Shown here: positions 1-11,935 of the stretch, piece by piece
Layout of the letters: each line of letters starts with the position of its first letter
Numbering within the stretch: the stretch's first letter is position 1
Source: Massariosphaeria phaeospora
Taxonomy: Eukaryota; Ascomycota; Dothideomycetes; Pleosporales
NCBI GenBank assembly: GCA_011032825.1
Contig: JAADJZ010000001.1
Coordinates: 186,001-250,000 of the forward strand
Direction: 5' to 3'
DNA: 64,000 bases
The notes under the pieces: generated by a model
Databases searched by the model: none
Seen by the model: the letters and a program-made list of their open reading frames with translations, nothing else
Told to the model about the DNA's origin: nothing
Translations under genes and position numbers: made by a program

Positions 1-206
1 CATAGCTCAAGAGGATAACGTTATTGATCTTGGACGTTGATATATTGACCACAGGTGCGCATCAATAATATCTAAGTTCATCGTAGTCCTGTTCTCAGCT
101 GCATGTAAGTTCTTCAGAAACCGGTCCGATATCCGTCATTCTATTCAACCATTCCTATTGATTTACTACGTTCAACTTGGCAAACCTCGTTACTATCACT
201 ATCAGA

Positions 207-1364
207 ATGGAGATAACTCCTTTCAAGATCGACATTTCTCAAAGCGAGATAGACGCCCTGCGGACACGCCTCGAAAACACCCGCTGGGCCCCCGAGCTCG
301 ACAACGAAGACTGGTCGTACGGCGTCAACGGCACCTACCTGCGCGAGTTGACATCGTATTGGCAACGCGACTTTGACTGGCGCGCCCAAGAAGCGCGCAT
401 CAACAGCTTTCCGCAGTTCCGCACCGAAATCGACGGAATCCCCATCCACTTCATCCACGTCCGCGGCAAAGGCCCGAAGCCTGTCCCCATCATCTTGAAC
501 CACGGATGGCCGTGGACGTTTTGGGACTTCAAGGATGTGATCATGGCGCTGGCCGATCCCGCGGCACACGGAGGCAACGCGGAAGACGCGTTCGATGTCG
601 TGGTTCCGTCGTTGCCTGGCTTCTGTTTCTCGGGGCCGCTAGATCGCACTGGAGTTGGCTACGTCGAGACAGCCGATCTGTGGGTGAAGTTGATGAACGG
701 GCTGGGATACCGCCGGTTTGTCACTCACGGCGGGGACGCGGGTGCGTTTGTGAGCGCTCGGCTGGGACACGCGCATGCGGGGTCCATCATCGGCGTCCAT
801 ATCTCGTTCCCGATCTTACCGGGAGTTCCGCACGACGCTGGTAATGATGCCGATTTCACGCAAGAGGAGCGTGATTTGATCGGGCAGCAGAGCAGAGGTC
901 CTGGCGACTTTGTGCACGTGCTCATCAACAACACTGATCCACAGACGCTCGCATGGGCCATGCACGACAGCCCCGTTGGACAAGCTGCGTGGATTCTTCT
1001 ACGACGCCGTGCCTGGAGCGACTGCAACGGTGATGTTGAGACCAAGTTTGACAAGGACACACTCCTGACGTACCTGTCGCTGTATTGGTTTACGAACAGT
1101 TTCGTCGGCACAGAGCTGTTCTGTCGCGCTTCCAATTTCCCCCAGCCGATGGAGTTGGCCAACGATGTCAAACCAGAGATCAGTGTACCTACTGCTGTTG
1201 CGGTGCTTCCCAAGGATCTGATGCACAAGCCGCGGTCTCTAGTTGCTGCGCATACGGATTTGCGCCAGTGGACCCTGTTTCCTAGGGGTGGCCATTTTGG
1301 AGCAGCTGAGGAGCCCGAGTTGATGACGGAGGATATTCGGTCGTTTGTTCGCCCTTTACGCTAG
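207..1364 (+). CDS. Epoxide hydrolase (EHN family, alpha/beta hydrolase)
   Basis: Intronless ORF of 385 aa. The frame is open upstream to 177, but only with a TTG codon, so the first ATG at 207 is taken as the start. The protein opens with the N-terminal epoxide hydrolase (EHN) region (about residues 1-105, with W27, W36 and the YWQRDFDW stretch). The HGWP oxyanion-hole motif follows at 99-102. The nucleophile elbow is HGGDAG with Asp177, and the probable catalytic His363 lies in GGHFGAAEEPE. The stretch with LLTYLSLYW near 286-294 is where lid tyrosines normally sit. The family opens epoxides by an Asp-ester mechanism; fungal members act in detoxification or secondary metabolism. Position 178 is Ala where relatives often have Trp. 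No signal peptide is seen, so a cytosolic enzyme is inferred. The substrate cannot be told. Confidence 0.9.
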   Translation: MEITPFKIDISQSEIDALRTRLENTRWAPELDNEDWSYGVNGTYLRELTSYWQRDFDWRAQEARINSFPQFRTEIDGIPIHFIHVRGKGPKPVPIILNHGWPWTFWDFKDVIMALADPAAHGGNAEDAFDVVVPSLPGFCFSGPLDRTGVGYVETADLWVKLMNGLGYRRFVTHGGDAGAFVSARLGHAHAGSIIGVHISFPILPGVPHDAGNDADFTQEERDLIGQQSRGPGDFVHVLINNTDPQTLAWAMHDSPVGQAAWILLRRRAWSDCNGDVETKFDKDTLLTYLSLYWFTNSFVGTELFCRASNFPQPMELANDVKPEISVPTAVAVLPKDLMHKPRSLVAAHTDLRQWTLFPRGGHFGAAEEPELMTEDIRSFVRPLR

Positions 1365-3122
1365 GATGAATGACGGTACGGAACCAAATTCATCACGCGG
1401 TCGGCGGGTACTGATACTTTCTAGGAATAGGATAGGCAAATTGTGCTGTAGAGAACAATGGGTACCCATCCATCTCACTCGATCGCTGTTCAAAATCTTA
1501 CATCATCATTCCGAAATGGACTAGCACCGAAAACAGACGAGGAAATGCCCGTAGCCAATGCAATATCTGCCTCACGTCTCCCATGACCAGTCTCCATACT
1601 CCATAAACCGTTACTCCGTCGAGAGATTTTTGAATTCTGCGCGATTTACTTCTGCAACCCAAATCCCTTAAGAGGAAACTCTCGCATTCCGCGCATCCAG
1701 CCGAAGCCCAGACCGGTGAGCATGTTACCTTTCCAGGCCAGACCTGAGTGGCACGCTAAAACCGAAGGTATGAGTATGATTTTCCCTTAGCATGTTAGGA
1801 ATCGGGCCCGAGTCGATGCACTGCCCCTATTAGGCCGGTCTAAGCGAGTCGCAACTGCCTCACGAGAGCACAGCGCCAGACACCGGCTACAATTCGCGCA
1901 AATCGTCTGTCTTTCAAAGCGCGTGTCGCTTTGCTCACGGCACGGAATCGACGCCTCGAACGCCTCGAGACTACTATGATGTTTCCAAACGCCATCAATG
2001 ATTTTAGCGTCGTTAGTTAACCCTCAGACATGTTTCGGACACATCTAGGATAGCCGTCAAATAAGCCTCGAAACAATCCTTTGCGCCCCGATCCTGGCGG
2101 ATGGAACAGATGAGCTGCTCGCGCAAACTTTCTCTGGGCAGAGACTTTGCGAGGCGGACTTTCGATGTTCCTCGAGCTAGGTATAAGATAGGAAAGGAAA
2201 GGAACATCAAGTATGCGGTATACTGCTTGAGATCAGCGCACTGCCTAGTTGTTACCTTATTGCCAAACAGTTTGCACTACGCCCTGCGCAAATAAGACGT
2301 TGAACGATTTGAGTTGAGTTCCATTCACCCACCATCTCACAAACCTTCAATTAAGCTACTAGTTGATAGGAAGTTCATCAAGTAACCAAGGTCCCCTCGT
2401 GGGCGAGCACTACTGGGCTGGGTAACGATATATTCTGACAAATACTCACCGAGTAAACGAGACCCTAGTATTACTCCCTCTTTGAGTACAGAGTACGTAT
2501 ATCCTATCAAATCCGTGTCCTGCTCCTATCCGACACAACAGCACTAGCGGCTGCATTCTCCGCCGTCCCTAGAACCTTTTCCGCACAACAGTATTCACTA
2601 ACTCTTAAGCTCTGTCGTAGCAGGAACACACAGACTATTTATTAAGAATAAGTGGAAGATATGACACTTTCACACTCGTAGATTTAGTACAGGTTTTACT
2701 ATTTCATTTTCACTTGTTCACCTTTGATTGTTTACTTTTACAATTTTCCTTTTACTTGTCTAGTTCCATTTCTTTACTTTCACTTATTTACAGCATACCT
2801 ATCATTAGTTTTCCTTTCTTCATTATTCCGAGTGCGCAAACGCACGCACGCTCGCATAGGATTGGATCGATCGGACACAAAGGATATAGCAAACAAGCAA
2901 TACACTCAACGACCGAAGCTAATCGAACCCAAACTCGCGGAAGAATCCCAATGTGTATACGTATAAGACTGACTACGCGAACCCCAAGCCAGAGAAAAAT
3001 AACAGCAGCAACCACACCTGATACTACGCAGACGCCCCTAAGATGCACCACCACGACGCCAACCCAACCCAACCCCTTATACCAACCAACCACGCGCCTC
3101 TTCAAAACAGCCCATCATCCTA
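1365..3122. other. Intergenic region without a supported gene
   Basis: About 1.76 kb between the epoxide hydrolase and the 3' end of the coiled-coil gene. Only short ORFs without family features occur (for example at 2101-2295 and 2714-3172). The stretch 2690-2830 is pyrimidine-rich and low in complexity. It probably holds the two convergent 3' UTRs. I see no TIR, LTR or tRNA here. Confidence 0.6.
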
Positions 3123-5317
3123 CTAATTCCGCAAGATACTCGCACTGCGCCTCTCCTTCTTCAACGGACTAAACGTAAAGTTCTCCTCGCTCATCATGCC
3201 CCACCCGCCACTAATCGGGCGCTGCAGCCCCTTACCCAACACGCTCTTGCCTAGGGCCCGCGCCGCAAATATGCCCTTACTTGCCATGGGTTTATTAACC
3301 GGCGCCGCGTCCTCATCTTCGGCGTCGAACAGCGTCTTGCCCAGGCCGGCGCTCGCACCGAGCTTGCGCTTCCGTTTCTTCTCGGCAGCGGGCTCGTCGG
3401 TGAAGGTCGCGAACGACATGAGCGATTTGCGGGGTTTGATTTTCGGGACCAGGGACTTGGCTTTGCCTTTCGAAGGCCCGTCGTCGGCGTCCTTGAGGGG
3501 GACGGTGATGGGTGCGTTTTCGGAGGAGGTGTCTTTGGAGTGGGAGAGTTCCGAGGCTTCTTCGGTGACCATTTCGAGGGCTGGGGCGGCGGCCTTTTTG
3601 CGGGGCTTTGCGTTGGCTTTGTTGGAGGCGGAGGGTGCGAGGGGTTTGGCTTTTGGCTGGGCTGACTTCTTGGCTGCTTTCTTGGGGGGCGCTGTGGGGG
3701 TGGTGCCGTGCTCTGCTGCTCCTGCCTCTGCGTCTTCCTCTGCTTCGGATTCTTCGGCGATGGGGCTGCCTGGAGCTACGCTACCTGTGCGGTTCAGGAA
3801 AGGAGTCAAGGAGAAGGTTGAGGTGTCGCCGACGGCGGTGACAGAAGCACCACGCTTGGTCTTCTTCGCCGGGAATCCGTCTCCAGGAGTGCCGAGATTG
3901 GTTTCTGGCTCGACAGAGGCTGCCATCCGCTTGCGAGCGTTCTTTGCGGGTTTCTTCGCTATCTCCACGGAGGTTTTGACTGCTGGAGCGGTCTGCGCTC
4001 GTGAAGCACGCTCAAGCTCCGCCTCCGTCTCCTTGAGCTTCTCCTTTGTCGACCGTAGTTTGTCCCGGAATGCATTCAGCTTATCGTCGAGAACGGTGTT
4101 ACGGCCCTGTAGTTCAGCCAATGACCTGGCATGTTCCTTCTCTAACCTCTTGCGCTCCTGTTTCTGCTCATTCAACTCAGTTTGAAGCTCGTTGGCCTGT
4201 GCAGTATCGTTGTTGCTAGCCTTCAGACCCGCTTTCTCCGCTTTCCGACGTGCAGCCCGCTCCTGCTCAAGCTCTTCTCGAAGTTCTTCGAGCTCGGTGT
4301 CGCGTTGGGTTCCCTTCTTGCTAGCCTTCTCTGCTTTCTGGCGGGCGCTCCTTTCTTGTTCCAGCTCTTGACGCAGCTCTTCAAGCTCGACGCCGCGCTC
4401 TTCAGCTCGCTTGCCAGCTTTCTCGGCTTCCTTCTTAGTGACCTTCTCGAGTTTCGCTTGCACGCGCTCGCTTGCCTGTTGTTGAGACTCTAGATCAGCC
4501 TGGACCTTTTCGGTGGCCTTCTCCGCTTTTGCAAGAGCGCTCTCCGCCTTCAGCCTGTCTTTCTTCTCTCTCGCTAAATCATTGCGCAGCTCCTCCATCT
4601 CGGACCGCAGTTCCTCGTCCTGCTCCATCTTCTTGCCTTGTTTGGCTGCGACGCGTGCGGCAGTGCGCTTCTCGTTCTCCAGATCCACTTGAAGTGCAGT
4701 TAACTGACGCTGGAGCGCTAATTTTTCAGCGAGGAGGCCGTGGTTGGATTCGACTTGGGCGCGCAAGTGTTCGACTTCGGGGCGCAATGATGACATCTCG
4801 CGGGTGAGAGCAAGCTTCTCGGAAAGAATCTTGTTCGAATCGGAAGTGACGTTTTCCATTGCTTTCAGTTCTGCCTGGTGCGTGTTAGCGGGGGAAAGAG
4901 CGTTGTTGGGTCGATGGGTGGTCACCCACCTTCAAGTTCGCGACTTCACGCGCCTGTGTTCGCATCCTGTTCTGGGCCTGTTCGCCCTCCGCCTTGTATT
5001 GATCCAGCTGCACTAGCGCTTCATCCAGCGCGTCTTCCAGCTCATCGGAGCGCGCCTGTTCTTCCTCGAGTTGGTCGTGCAGCTCGCCGTTATCGTCCTG
5101 TAGAAGGCACTGGCTCACTCGTAGTTTCCGGAGGTCTTCGTCTTTGGCTACAATCTCAACCGAATGCTTGCTTTTCTCCAGACTAAGCTCAAGGTTTGCC
5201 GTCCGCAGCGAATGGCGGAGCTGGTTGCGCGGTCAGTCCTGGATTACTTTGATAGTGCGCAGGCCAACATACGTCTTTCATTTCATAATCATTTTCGGGT
5301 TCCATGCTAACCACCAT
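3123..5317 (-). CDS. Coiled-coil protein with basic, phospho-site-rich tail (3 exons), probably nuclear
   Basis: My model is complement(join(3123..4874,4930..5220,5273..5317)), giving 695 aa. Both introns are phase 0. The first (5221-5272, 52 bp) has GTATGT..ACTGAC..CAG and the second (4875-4929, 55 bp) has GTGGGT..CAG. ATG codons lie at 5317 and 5305; the outer one is used. Residues from about 15 to 420 are almost continuous Glu/Lys/Arg/Leu heptads, that is, a long coiled coil with repeated RKAEKA segments. The C-terminal third is disordered and basic, rich in Lys, Ala, Ser and Pro, with KKTKR and EKKRKRK clusters that look like nuclear localisation signals, and short ordered pieces (STFSLTPFLNRT; ENFTFSPLKKERR at the end). 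SP/TP sites suggest CDK phosphorylation. I cannot name the family. A kinetochore, spindle or chromosome-associated role is a guess, partly supported by the promoter. Confidence 0.8.
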
Positions 5318-5708
5318 GTTTTTAAATCTGTACACAAAGGATGCGAAAGTGTAGGTGGGCGAGCGATGGAGGAGGGGTGGTGGACGCGTCGTAAACACAA
5401 ACAATCCCGCGCTCCGGGGGAGTTCAATGCCAAGACCAAGTTTGTTGCAACGCCTACCATTAATGTACCCTATAGAGTGGTCAAATACTCAACCACGAGA
5501 CATATCCTAGTATTCAGTAAGAGTTCACTCACTTGTTCACGATATATTTCCTAGAATTGTTCCCGAGGTCTTGCTCATCAGTTGTATATCCCTGTTCAGT
5601 CACGGCCTTGGCACCTTGCGTACGCCGATCCCCGTTCGAGGCCACGTTCGTCCAAGCACCCAACTCAAAGAGCTTCTGTTGTCTCCACCACCCATATCCA
5701 ATTCCAAG
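5318..5708. promoter_or_regulatory. Divergent promoter of the coiled-coil gene and OST3
   Basis: A 391-bp region between two start codons read in opposite directions. On the coiled-coil side an ACGCGT box (5384-5389), the consensus of the fungal G1/S factor MBF, is followed directly by GTAAACA (5391-5397), a forkhead-type site. Both lie about 70 bp upstream of the ATG at 5317. The OST3 side is pyrimidine-rich up to the ATG, typical of housekeeping genes. Site function is inferred from sequence only. Confidence 0.4.
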
Positions 5709-6846
5709 ATGCGGTGGCTCCAGGTTCTTACGGCATCGCTATTGCCATTTACTGCCCTCGCGGCCAAGAAATCCTCCGGCGACCGGTTCAGTGACTTTCG
5801 CGCCAAATCATCGTCTTCGGGTGCCGTGAAGCTCGACGACAACTCATATGCGCAATTGACGAAGGCGCCGCGGGATTACTCGGTCGCGGTGCTACTTACG
5901 GCCCTGGAGACAAGATTCGGATGTAAGCTCTGCCAGGAATTCCAGCCAGAATGGGAGTTACTGGGCAAGAGCTGGCTGAAGGGTGACAAGAGTGGTGCGG
6001 GTCGCCAGATTTTTGGCACATTGGACTTCGTAGATGGCAAGAACACGTTCCAATCGGTACAAGAGTCCAAGTTACAGTCATGTTCAAGTGCTAATGGCGA
6101 ACCCAGTTGATGCTCCAAACCGCTCCGATTCTCCTCTACTTCCACCCCACCGTGGGCCCGAATGCGAAGGTTGACGCCCAGCCTGTTCGATTTGATTTTA
6201 CAAACGGGTACGCCCGTGATGTGTGACTCGATTACAGTAGGAGACTAATATAAGGCAGCCCCCAATCGGCCGAACAGATCCACTCCTGGGTCTCCCGTCA
6301 GCTCCCCGCCGACGCACCAAAGCCCGCCGTCCACCGACCCTTCAATTGGGTCAAGATCGTCTCTGTGTCGACCGGTATTCTCGGCGCAGTCACCTTCCTC
6401 GCGGTTGCCGCCCCTTATCTGGTCCCCATCCTACAAAACCGCAACCTCTGGGCTGCCTTCAGCCTCATCGCTGTTCTCCTCTTCACCAGCGGACATATGT
6501 TCAATCACATTAGGAAGGTGCCCTATGTGCAAGGAGACGGTAAAGGAGGCATGAACTATTTTGCGGGCGGATTCAGCAACCAGTTCGGTCTCGAGTCGCA
6601 AATCGTGGCCGCAATGTGTAAGTCTTAAGCGTGCGCTTGCTGGAACATGACTGACCTTCATCAGATGGCGTTCTCTCTTTCGCCACCATTTCGCTCGCCC
6701 TCAAAGTCCCGCGCATCGCCGATGCCAGGGCCCAACAGATCGCCGTGTTTTTGTGGAGTGGCGTCCTGTTGTGCATGTACAGCTTCCTGCTCAGTGTCTT
6801 CCGGATGAAGAACGGCGGTTACCAGTTCTGGCTGCCTCCATTCTAG
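5709..6846 (+). CDS. OST3: Oligosaccharyltransferase subunit OST3/OST6 (4 exons)
   Basis: Model join(5709..6056,6107..6207,6259..6617,6665..6846), 329 aa, close to the usual length. Introns are 50, 51 and 47 bp, start with GT (GTACAA, GTACGC, GTAAGT), end with AG, and show CTAAT- or CTAAC-type branch points. Residues 1-19 form a signal peptide (MRWLQVLTASLLPFTALAA). A lumenal thioredoxin-like domain follows with the redox motif C72-KL-C75. Four membrane segments come next, starting near FNWVKIVSVSTG, NLWAAFSLIAVLLF, YGVLSFATISLAL and QIAVFLWSGVLLCMY. In the ER the subunit holds acceptor proteins by mixed disulfides, so that the STT3 catalytic subunit can N-glycosylate difficult sites. The family is clear; OST3 versus OST6 is not separable here, and filamentous fungi usually have one gene. 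It shares a divergent promoter with the coiled-coil gene. Confidence 0.93.
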
Positions 6847-7700
6847 AGTGAATATCTTTATACGAGGACAATTTCAAGGTGGAGACCTTGCCGACAGAGG
6901 AGCGCAAGATCAGCAGCAAGATTTGTGCTCCGAGAAAGCACTACGGCCGACCCATTCACAGGGTGATTGTGGGAGGGGAGGGTATCGATTGTATGATAAA
7001 GTTGATTGGGACATGCGATCTCGCCTGGGCGTTAACCATATAGGTAGGAAAAAAAAATGACGTTGTTCTATTACCATCATCGTTATTTCACACATCTATT
7101 CTCACGTGTTGTAACATGTCAATCCTTCCATATTCTCTTATTTGTACACGACCAGAAAATTGTGTCCTGCCGCAGTTGGAGCACCCTCTTATCGGATCCT
7201 TTCGCGAGTGCAACAAGAAAAAACAGTTTCGCTTGCCGATGGCTAGAGTCGAGAGGCACTGGTAAAGCGCGAGTGTCCAGTCCAGTCCGTTTAAGATCGT
7301 GCCCAATAATTTCGCGATTTCCTTGCATGCTGGATACATAACGTTTTGTAGAAAGACGAAAAACTGCTTCCGCATTGCTGAAAACTTATGTGCTGTCGGG
7401 AGGATGGCGTAAAGTCTGTGTTTATCGGGAACGATTTTGCCAAGGGGGTAGCTGTCGTTGCTACCGTTGTCTATATACTATGTACTAATTGGTAAGTGCG
7501 CGTCCTCACATGCTTTCACATGGCTCATGCTGACCTCAGTACACGAGTCTTGATATGATGGTGATCCTTGGGCAAGATAGAGATCAGGCAAGACTACATT
7601 GTGTTGAAAAGGTCCACGGGGTGACTAAAATCAGACCATAATAAAAGTGTAGTAGACCGACACTACGTCCGGCCCAAACTCCTCACAATCCATCCGCTCC
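6847..7700. other. Intergenic region between two convergent genes
   Basis: OST3 and the P1B ATPase converge here. The region has normal composition and short ORFs on both strands with no recognisable features. It should contain both 3' UTRs and poly(A) signals. No repeat or RNA gene is evident. Confidence 0.6.
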
Positions 7701-10700
7701 TCACCTGCCTACCGCCCCTTTCCCCTCCCACCTCAACGTCACCGCCGCCGCAATAACCGGCAACACGCTCACCAGCTCGCCCAACCCCGCATACTCAGGC
7801 GGAATCCGTGCATTCACAAACGCGCCCGCACCGAGCAAGATCGCAAACAGATTGTACACAAAGCTCCAGCCGAAGTTGAAGGCGATGCGGTGCATCGCCT
7901 TCTTACTTACGGCGATGACGGTCAGAATGCCGCTGAGGTGGGGCCGCGTGAGCACCACGTCGGCGGCCGCCTGCGCGACGTCGGTGCCGGAGTTGATGTG
8001 CACGCCCACGGTGGCTTGCGCGAGGGCGATGGCGTCGTTGGTGCCGTCGCCGCAGAAGAGGACGGTGGGGGTTGTTGCCTTGGTGGTGGGAGCAGGAGGG
8101 GAGAGAAGGGCGCGGATGTAGGCTTGTTTGTCTGAGGGGGTGCAGCGGGCGTGGGTGTTTGCCAGGGGGATCCCAAGTTGGCGTGCTGTTTGCTCGACGG
8201 CGCCGGCGTCGTCGCCGGAGAGGATGTGCACGGAGATGCCGAGCGCGCGCAGCTGGGTGACGGTGTCTAGGGCATCGGGCCGTATGGAGTCGCTGAGGCC
8301 GAAGACGGCGGCGAGGACGTTGTCGATGGTGAAGCAGAAAGTGGTATAGCCGTTTGAGAGTACGGGTAAGACACGCACGTCTGACGATAGACCATCAAGC
8401 CATCTGGAGTTCCCCGCACGGAGCATGAGTCCAGAGGCAGTGCCTTCGACACCCTTCCCGGTCAGTGTTTTGACATCAAGCACAGTCGAAGCCGCAATGC
8501 CGCTCGCTTCGAGGTGGGCTGCCACTGCCGACGATACGGGATGCTTGATGCCCTTGACCAGACCCAGGAGAAGGGCCTTGGTCAACGCCGGATCTTCACT
8601 GAAGTACTCTTCCCAGGCTACTGTGAGCCTGCCTTCAGTCAACGTTCCGGTTTTGTCGAAGACAACGTGGGACGTCTTGTATGCCACTTCGATGCTCTCG
8701 GCAGACTTGAAGATGACGCCTCTCTCAGCCGCGACGCCGGACGCTATGACGATGACCATGGGCACAGCTAGGCCGATTGCACAAGGGCAGGACACGATCA
8801 AGACGGTGATGGCGTACGTGATGGCTTCGACTGTGGCCGTGGAACCGCTTTGGCGCCGGACTGTCACGCCAATGGCGATCCATATCACGAACGTAACGAT
8901 AGTCAGCGAAACGACGGCCGGGACGAAGTAGCTCGCCACGCGATCGGCAATGGCTTGGATCTTCGGTTTCGACAGTTTGGCTTCGTCAACCATGCCCGCA
9001 ATGGTGCTGATGGTGTTGTCGCCGGGAAGCCGTGTCAAGCGTACTTTGAGCGTGCCCGACCCGTTGATCGAGCCCGCAATGATAGTAGACCCGGCGTACT
9101 TGTCGACAGGCTTCGACTCCCCCGTGAGCATCGACTCGTCCAGCTCGGAAGATCCAGCGATAACCGTGCCATCCGTTGGGACCCGCGAATCCGGAAGCAC
9201 CTTGAAAACATCGCCGTACTGCAGCAGTCTGGCATCGATTTCGGTTTCGCCGCCCTCCTTGTCGACGATAATCGCATTGGACGTCTGCAGCGACAGGATC
9301 GACATCGACTCCACAGCCTTCTGCCGTGCCAGCGCTGCAACATAGCGCCCCACCATAATCAGTGTCACCAGCAACGTGCTCGTTTCGAAGAACTGGCCCG
9401 TCGATAGCGGCCGTCCGACTACCATGTACCCAAAGGACACGACGGAAAATATGTACGCCGCGCTCGTGCTCAGCACAATGAGCAAGTCCATCTCGATCAT
9501 GCGCGAGAATATCAAGCTCTTCAGCGCTTTGGGGTAGAACGGTCCGGCGACGACGACTTGCACGATCGTGGCGAGCGCCAGGCACGCAGAGCTGTACTCG
9601 AGTTCCCGCGGCGGGAGCGGCGCCCAGGACAGAACGAGCACGGGAATGGTGAACAAGATGGAGAGCAGCGTCATGTAGCCGACGTGGCGGACATGTCGGC
9701 TGCCGGCACCGAGGGTAGGATCTGGACGCGGAGCCGCGAGTTCTAGAGGCGTCTCCCAGTCTTTTCCGATGAGGTCGCGCGCTCCAACGATCTTCGCATC
9801 GAAGTCCACACGCACAGTCTTCCTGTCCACAACCCTCACATCCGACACGCCCACCGGCCACTCCCCCTTCACCACGTCCTCGGCCGCCGCACTCCCCCCA
9901 CACACGAGATCCAGACTCGCGCCCTGGTTGCTCACCCGCTCGCACTTGAACTCGGTCGTGCGTTCGAGGTGCTTGATAACCGCATCCGGCGAGCCGGCCG
10001 CAACGTCCAAATCGAACTCGGCGCGCGCGAGCACGAGACTCGTTTTGAGGTTTCGCACCGCGGGGAGCGTGGCGAGGGTGCGTTGCAGTTTGGTTTCGCA
10101 GCCCGTGCATGTCATGCCCGAGATGCTGAGGATGATGTGCGAGGTGCCGGAGAGGCCCTTTTCGGGGTCGAGGGGTTGGAGGGAGGTGGTGAAGGGGTTT
10201 TTGGCGCTGCTGCTGGATGGAGGGTCGGAGTAGTAGGGGTCGGTGCAGGCGCGCGTGGGGGGCGAGGGTTGCGGGTTGGGGCAACAGGTGTCTGAGCAAG
10301 TCTCATCTCCTGTTTTGTCTGTAGCTGGGCTGTATGGTTCTTCGTCACAGCATGCGTCGGCGCATGAGGGGGTGGTACTCGAGGCTTGTGGTTTAGTGCA
10401 GCAACCATCAGAGCAAGCATCTTCTTTTGCTTTCGGCGTGGTGATAGTGCCACAGCTGCTTTCAGAATTAGGTTGAGTTTCTGCGCTCAGTGCAGTCGAA
10501 CCGCAGCGCTTAGTAGCGCAACACGAGTCACCGGACACTTGGGGTATCATGTTTTCGACTGCTTCTGATCCGCAACGGGAAGTCTGTTCTTCTGTCGGCG
10601 GCGATGGTGGGCAGCATCTCTTCTGGCAACCGGTACTTGTAGGTGCGGGACTGCGGTCCTGGCGACTGGAGTCGCAGCAACTCTGCTTCTCCAAGGGTGT

Positions 10701-11171
10701 AGGTTTGAACGTGAGAGCAGTGACCGAAGTGCCGCAACTCTTCAAACAGCCAGCAGTAGTAGTTTCCGCAGCATTCTCTTCCACTGTATCGCAGCAACTT
10801 TTCTGCACTGTATCGCCGCAGCTCTTCTGGCAGGTCGGCGTCGTTCTAGTCGACTCGTTGGCAGAACCTCCAGTACTTGGTTTGCAGCAGTCGTCGTCCT
10901 CTGCGCACGGCAATTTCTCTGCAGATTGGCAAGCGGTGCTTTCTGTTCCAACCTCCGCGTCGCAGCAACCGCGCGATTGTCGTGCCTCTCCAGTGATTTC
11001 TGCTCCCTTATCCACCTCACTCTCCAACACCCCACTCCCTTCCCCACCCGCCTCATCGCGCGCAGCAACCTCCCCCTCCCGACCATTTCCCTCCATACTC
11101 TCTCCCACAAGCGGCGCGCGATCCGCAGGAAGCTTCGGCGGCGCGCCGCAATAACCAGTTTGGCAAGGCAT
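7701..11171 (-). CDS. Copper-transporting P1B-type ATPase with cysteine-rich N-terminal extension
   Basis: Intronless ORF of 1156 aa starting [12 protein letters not shown]. Residues 1-340 form a low-complexity head with about 34 cysteines, many as CC or CxxxCC pairs. One heavy-metal-associated domain follows, with GMTCTGC at 352-358. Then come membrane segments from about 500, the actuator TGES (684-687), the intramembrane transport motif CPC (795-797), the phosphorylation motif DKTGT with Asp839, the HP motif (877-878) of P1B ATPases, and the hinge GDGTNDA (1041-1047). CPC and HP together define heavy-metal ATPases, and CPC with a GMTCxxC domain points to Cu(I) export. The long Cys-rich head resembles that of fungal copper-resistance pumps of the CRP1/CrpA type rather than the Golgi CCC2 type, so a plasma-membrane detoxification role is inferred. 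Cadmium or arsenic-thiol substrates cannot be excluded. Confidence 0.93.
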   Translation of the reverse strand: MPCQTGYCGAPPKLPADRAPLVGESMEGNGREGEVAARDEAGGEGSGVLESEVDKGAEITGEARQSRGCCDAEVGTESTACQSAEKLPCAEDDDCCKPSTGGSANESTRTTPTCQKSCGDTVQKSCCDTVEENAAETTTAGCLKSCGTSVTALTFKPTPLEKQSCCDSSRQDRSPAPTSTGCQKRCCPPSPPTEEQTSRCGSEAVENMIPQVSGDSCCATKRCGSTALSAETQPNSESSCGTITTPKAKEDACSDGCCTKPQASSTTPSCADACCDEEPYSPATDKTGDETCSDTCCPNPQPSPPTRACTDPYYSDPPSSSSAKNPFTTSLQPLDPEKGLSGTSHIILSISGMTCTGCETKLQRTLATLPAVRNLKTSLVLARAEFDLDVAAGSPDAVIKHLERTTEFKCERVSNQGASLDLVCGGSAAAEDVVKGEWPVGVSDVRVVDRKTVRVDFDAKIVGARDLIGKDWETPLELAAPRPDPTLGAGSRHVRHVGYMTLLSILFTIPVLVLSWAPLPPRELEYSSACLALATIVQVVVAGPFYPKALKSLIFSRMIEMDLLIVLSTSAAYIFSVVSFGYMVVGRPLSTGQFFETSTLLVTLIMVGRYVAALARQKAVESMSILSLQTSNAIIVDKEGGETEIDARLLQYGDVFKVLPDSRVPTDGTVIAGSSELDESMLTGESKPVDKYAGSTIIAGSINGSGTLKVRLTRLPGDNTISTIAGMVDEAKLSKPKIQAIADRVASYFVPAVVSLTIVTFVIWIAIGVTVRRQSGSTATVEAITYAITVLIVSCPCAIGLAVPMVIVIASGVAAERGVIFKSAESIEVAYKTSHVVFDKTGTLTEGRLTVAWEEYFSEDPALTKALLLGLVKGIKHPVSSAVAAHLEASGIAASTVLDVKTLTGKGVEGTASGLMLRAGNSRWLDGLSSDVRVLPVLSNGYTTFCFTIDNVLAAVFGLSDSIRPDALDTVTQLRALGISVHILSGDDAGAVEQTARQLGIPLANTHARCTPSDKQAYIRALLSPPAPTTKATTPTVLFCGDGTNDAIALAQATVGVHINSGTDVAQAAADVVLTRPHLSGILTVIAVSKKAMHRIAFNFGWSFVYNLFAILLGAGAFVNARIPPEYAGLGELVSVLPVIAAAVTLRWEGKGAVGR

Positions 11172-11704
11172 CGCAGTAAAGTGACTGAAAGATTGGTGTT
11201 TCCCTCACGGTGCGTGTAAAGGGTAAAGGTGAGAGAACACGTCTCGCTAGGTGGAAGGGGGTAGTAACGTGGTACATGGATGCTCGAATGGGAAGTGGGG
11301 ATGTGCGGGTGCGGATACCTGCATATCGATATGATATCGATATGTCATCGGGTAGGATAATTTCTCTAGGTGACAACAGTGAATGAAGGGCCTCTAACTG
11401 GTTATTCACTGTGTGCTTAGGGAATCAGCTTCGAGTACAACGTGTAGCTAGCTGGATAGGATAGTAGTAGGTAGTAGCAGTTGATTGTATGTAAAGATCT
11501 TGTAGTATTTGTGTCATTGGGCGCGTGCGCGTGAGAAGCCTACGATCGATTGACTGAGGTACTACACGCAATATAACTTAGATTTGTGAGTATAGCAGAG
11601 TTTAGAAGAGCTAAGTGCATTGCACATCTACGGCGTTGGCGCTTAGGATAACTTTACGATGAAATAGCAGGGGAGGACACTAGAAGGGGGTTATGCGCAA
11701 TTAG
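11172..11704. promoter_or_regulatory. Upstream region of the metal ATPase, with a 23-bp near-palindrome
   Basis: About 530 bp of normal-composition DNA upstream of the ATPase ATG. At 11322-11344 the 12-bp palindrome CATATCGATATG is followed by GATATCGATATG sharing bases, making a near-perfect inverted repeat about 150 bp upstream of the start. Such a dyad could bind a dimeric factor, but I know of no factor for it. The region ends where the TIR of the next element begins. Confidence 0.35.
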
Positions 11705-11935
11705 TATTGGTGTTTTCCGAAATACCTTTGCTATGGACCGTGCGCTGGAACTAGGTGGCGCCGAACCGCCGAGGCATCAAGGTCCTAGCGTTTTTGTATG
11801 TAGAATTATGCCGATAGAGTTCAATTTCACCCACCTCGCCCCATTGAGCCATATTTGGCCTATCTCAACGTCAGTATACGTTTTTTGGTGTTTTGTGTGA
11901 TTATTGACTGTGATAGGCGCCCGGCGCTACTTCGG

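Noticed and set aside
1..206. Possible start of the epoxide hydrolase at 177
   Set aside because: The codon at 177 is TTG. The first in-frame ATG is at 207, directly before the EHN domain, so no extra residues are needed.
2714..3172. A 152-codon plus-strand frame with Thr/Pro-rich end
   Set aside because: Low complexity, no family features, and it runs into the 3' end of the coiled-coil gene on the opposite strand.
3196..4185. A 329-codon plus-strand frame
   Set aside because: It is antisense to the coiled-coil gene. Its Ser/Ala/Phe/Leu-rich content is the complement of Glu/Lys/Ala codons.
8986..10299. A 437-codon minus-strand frame and several plus-strand frames over the ATPase gene
   Set aside because: They overlap the P1B ATPase in other frames, are rich in Arg and Pro, and have no domains. 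They are codon-composition shadows.
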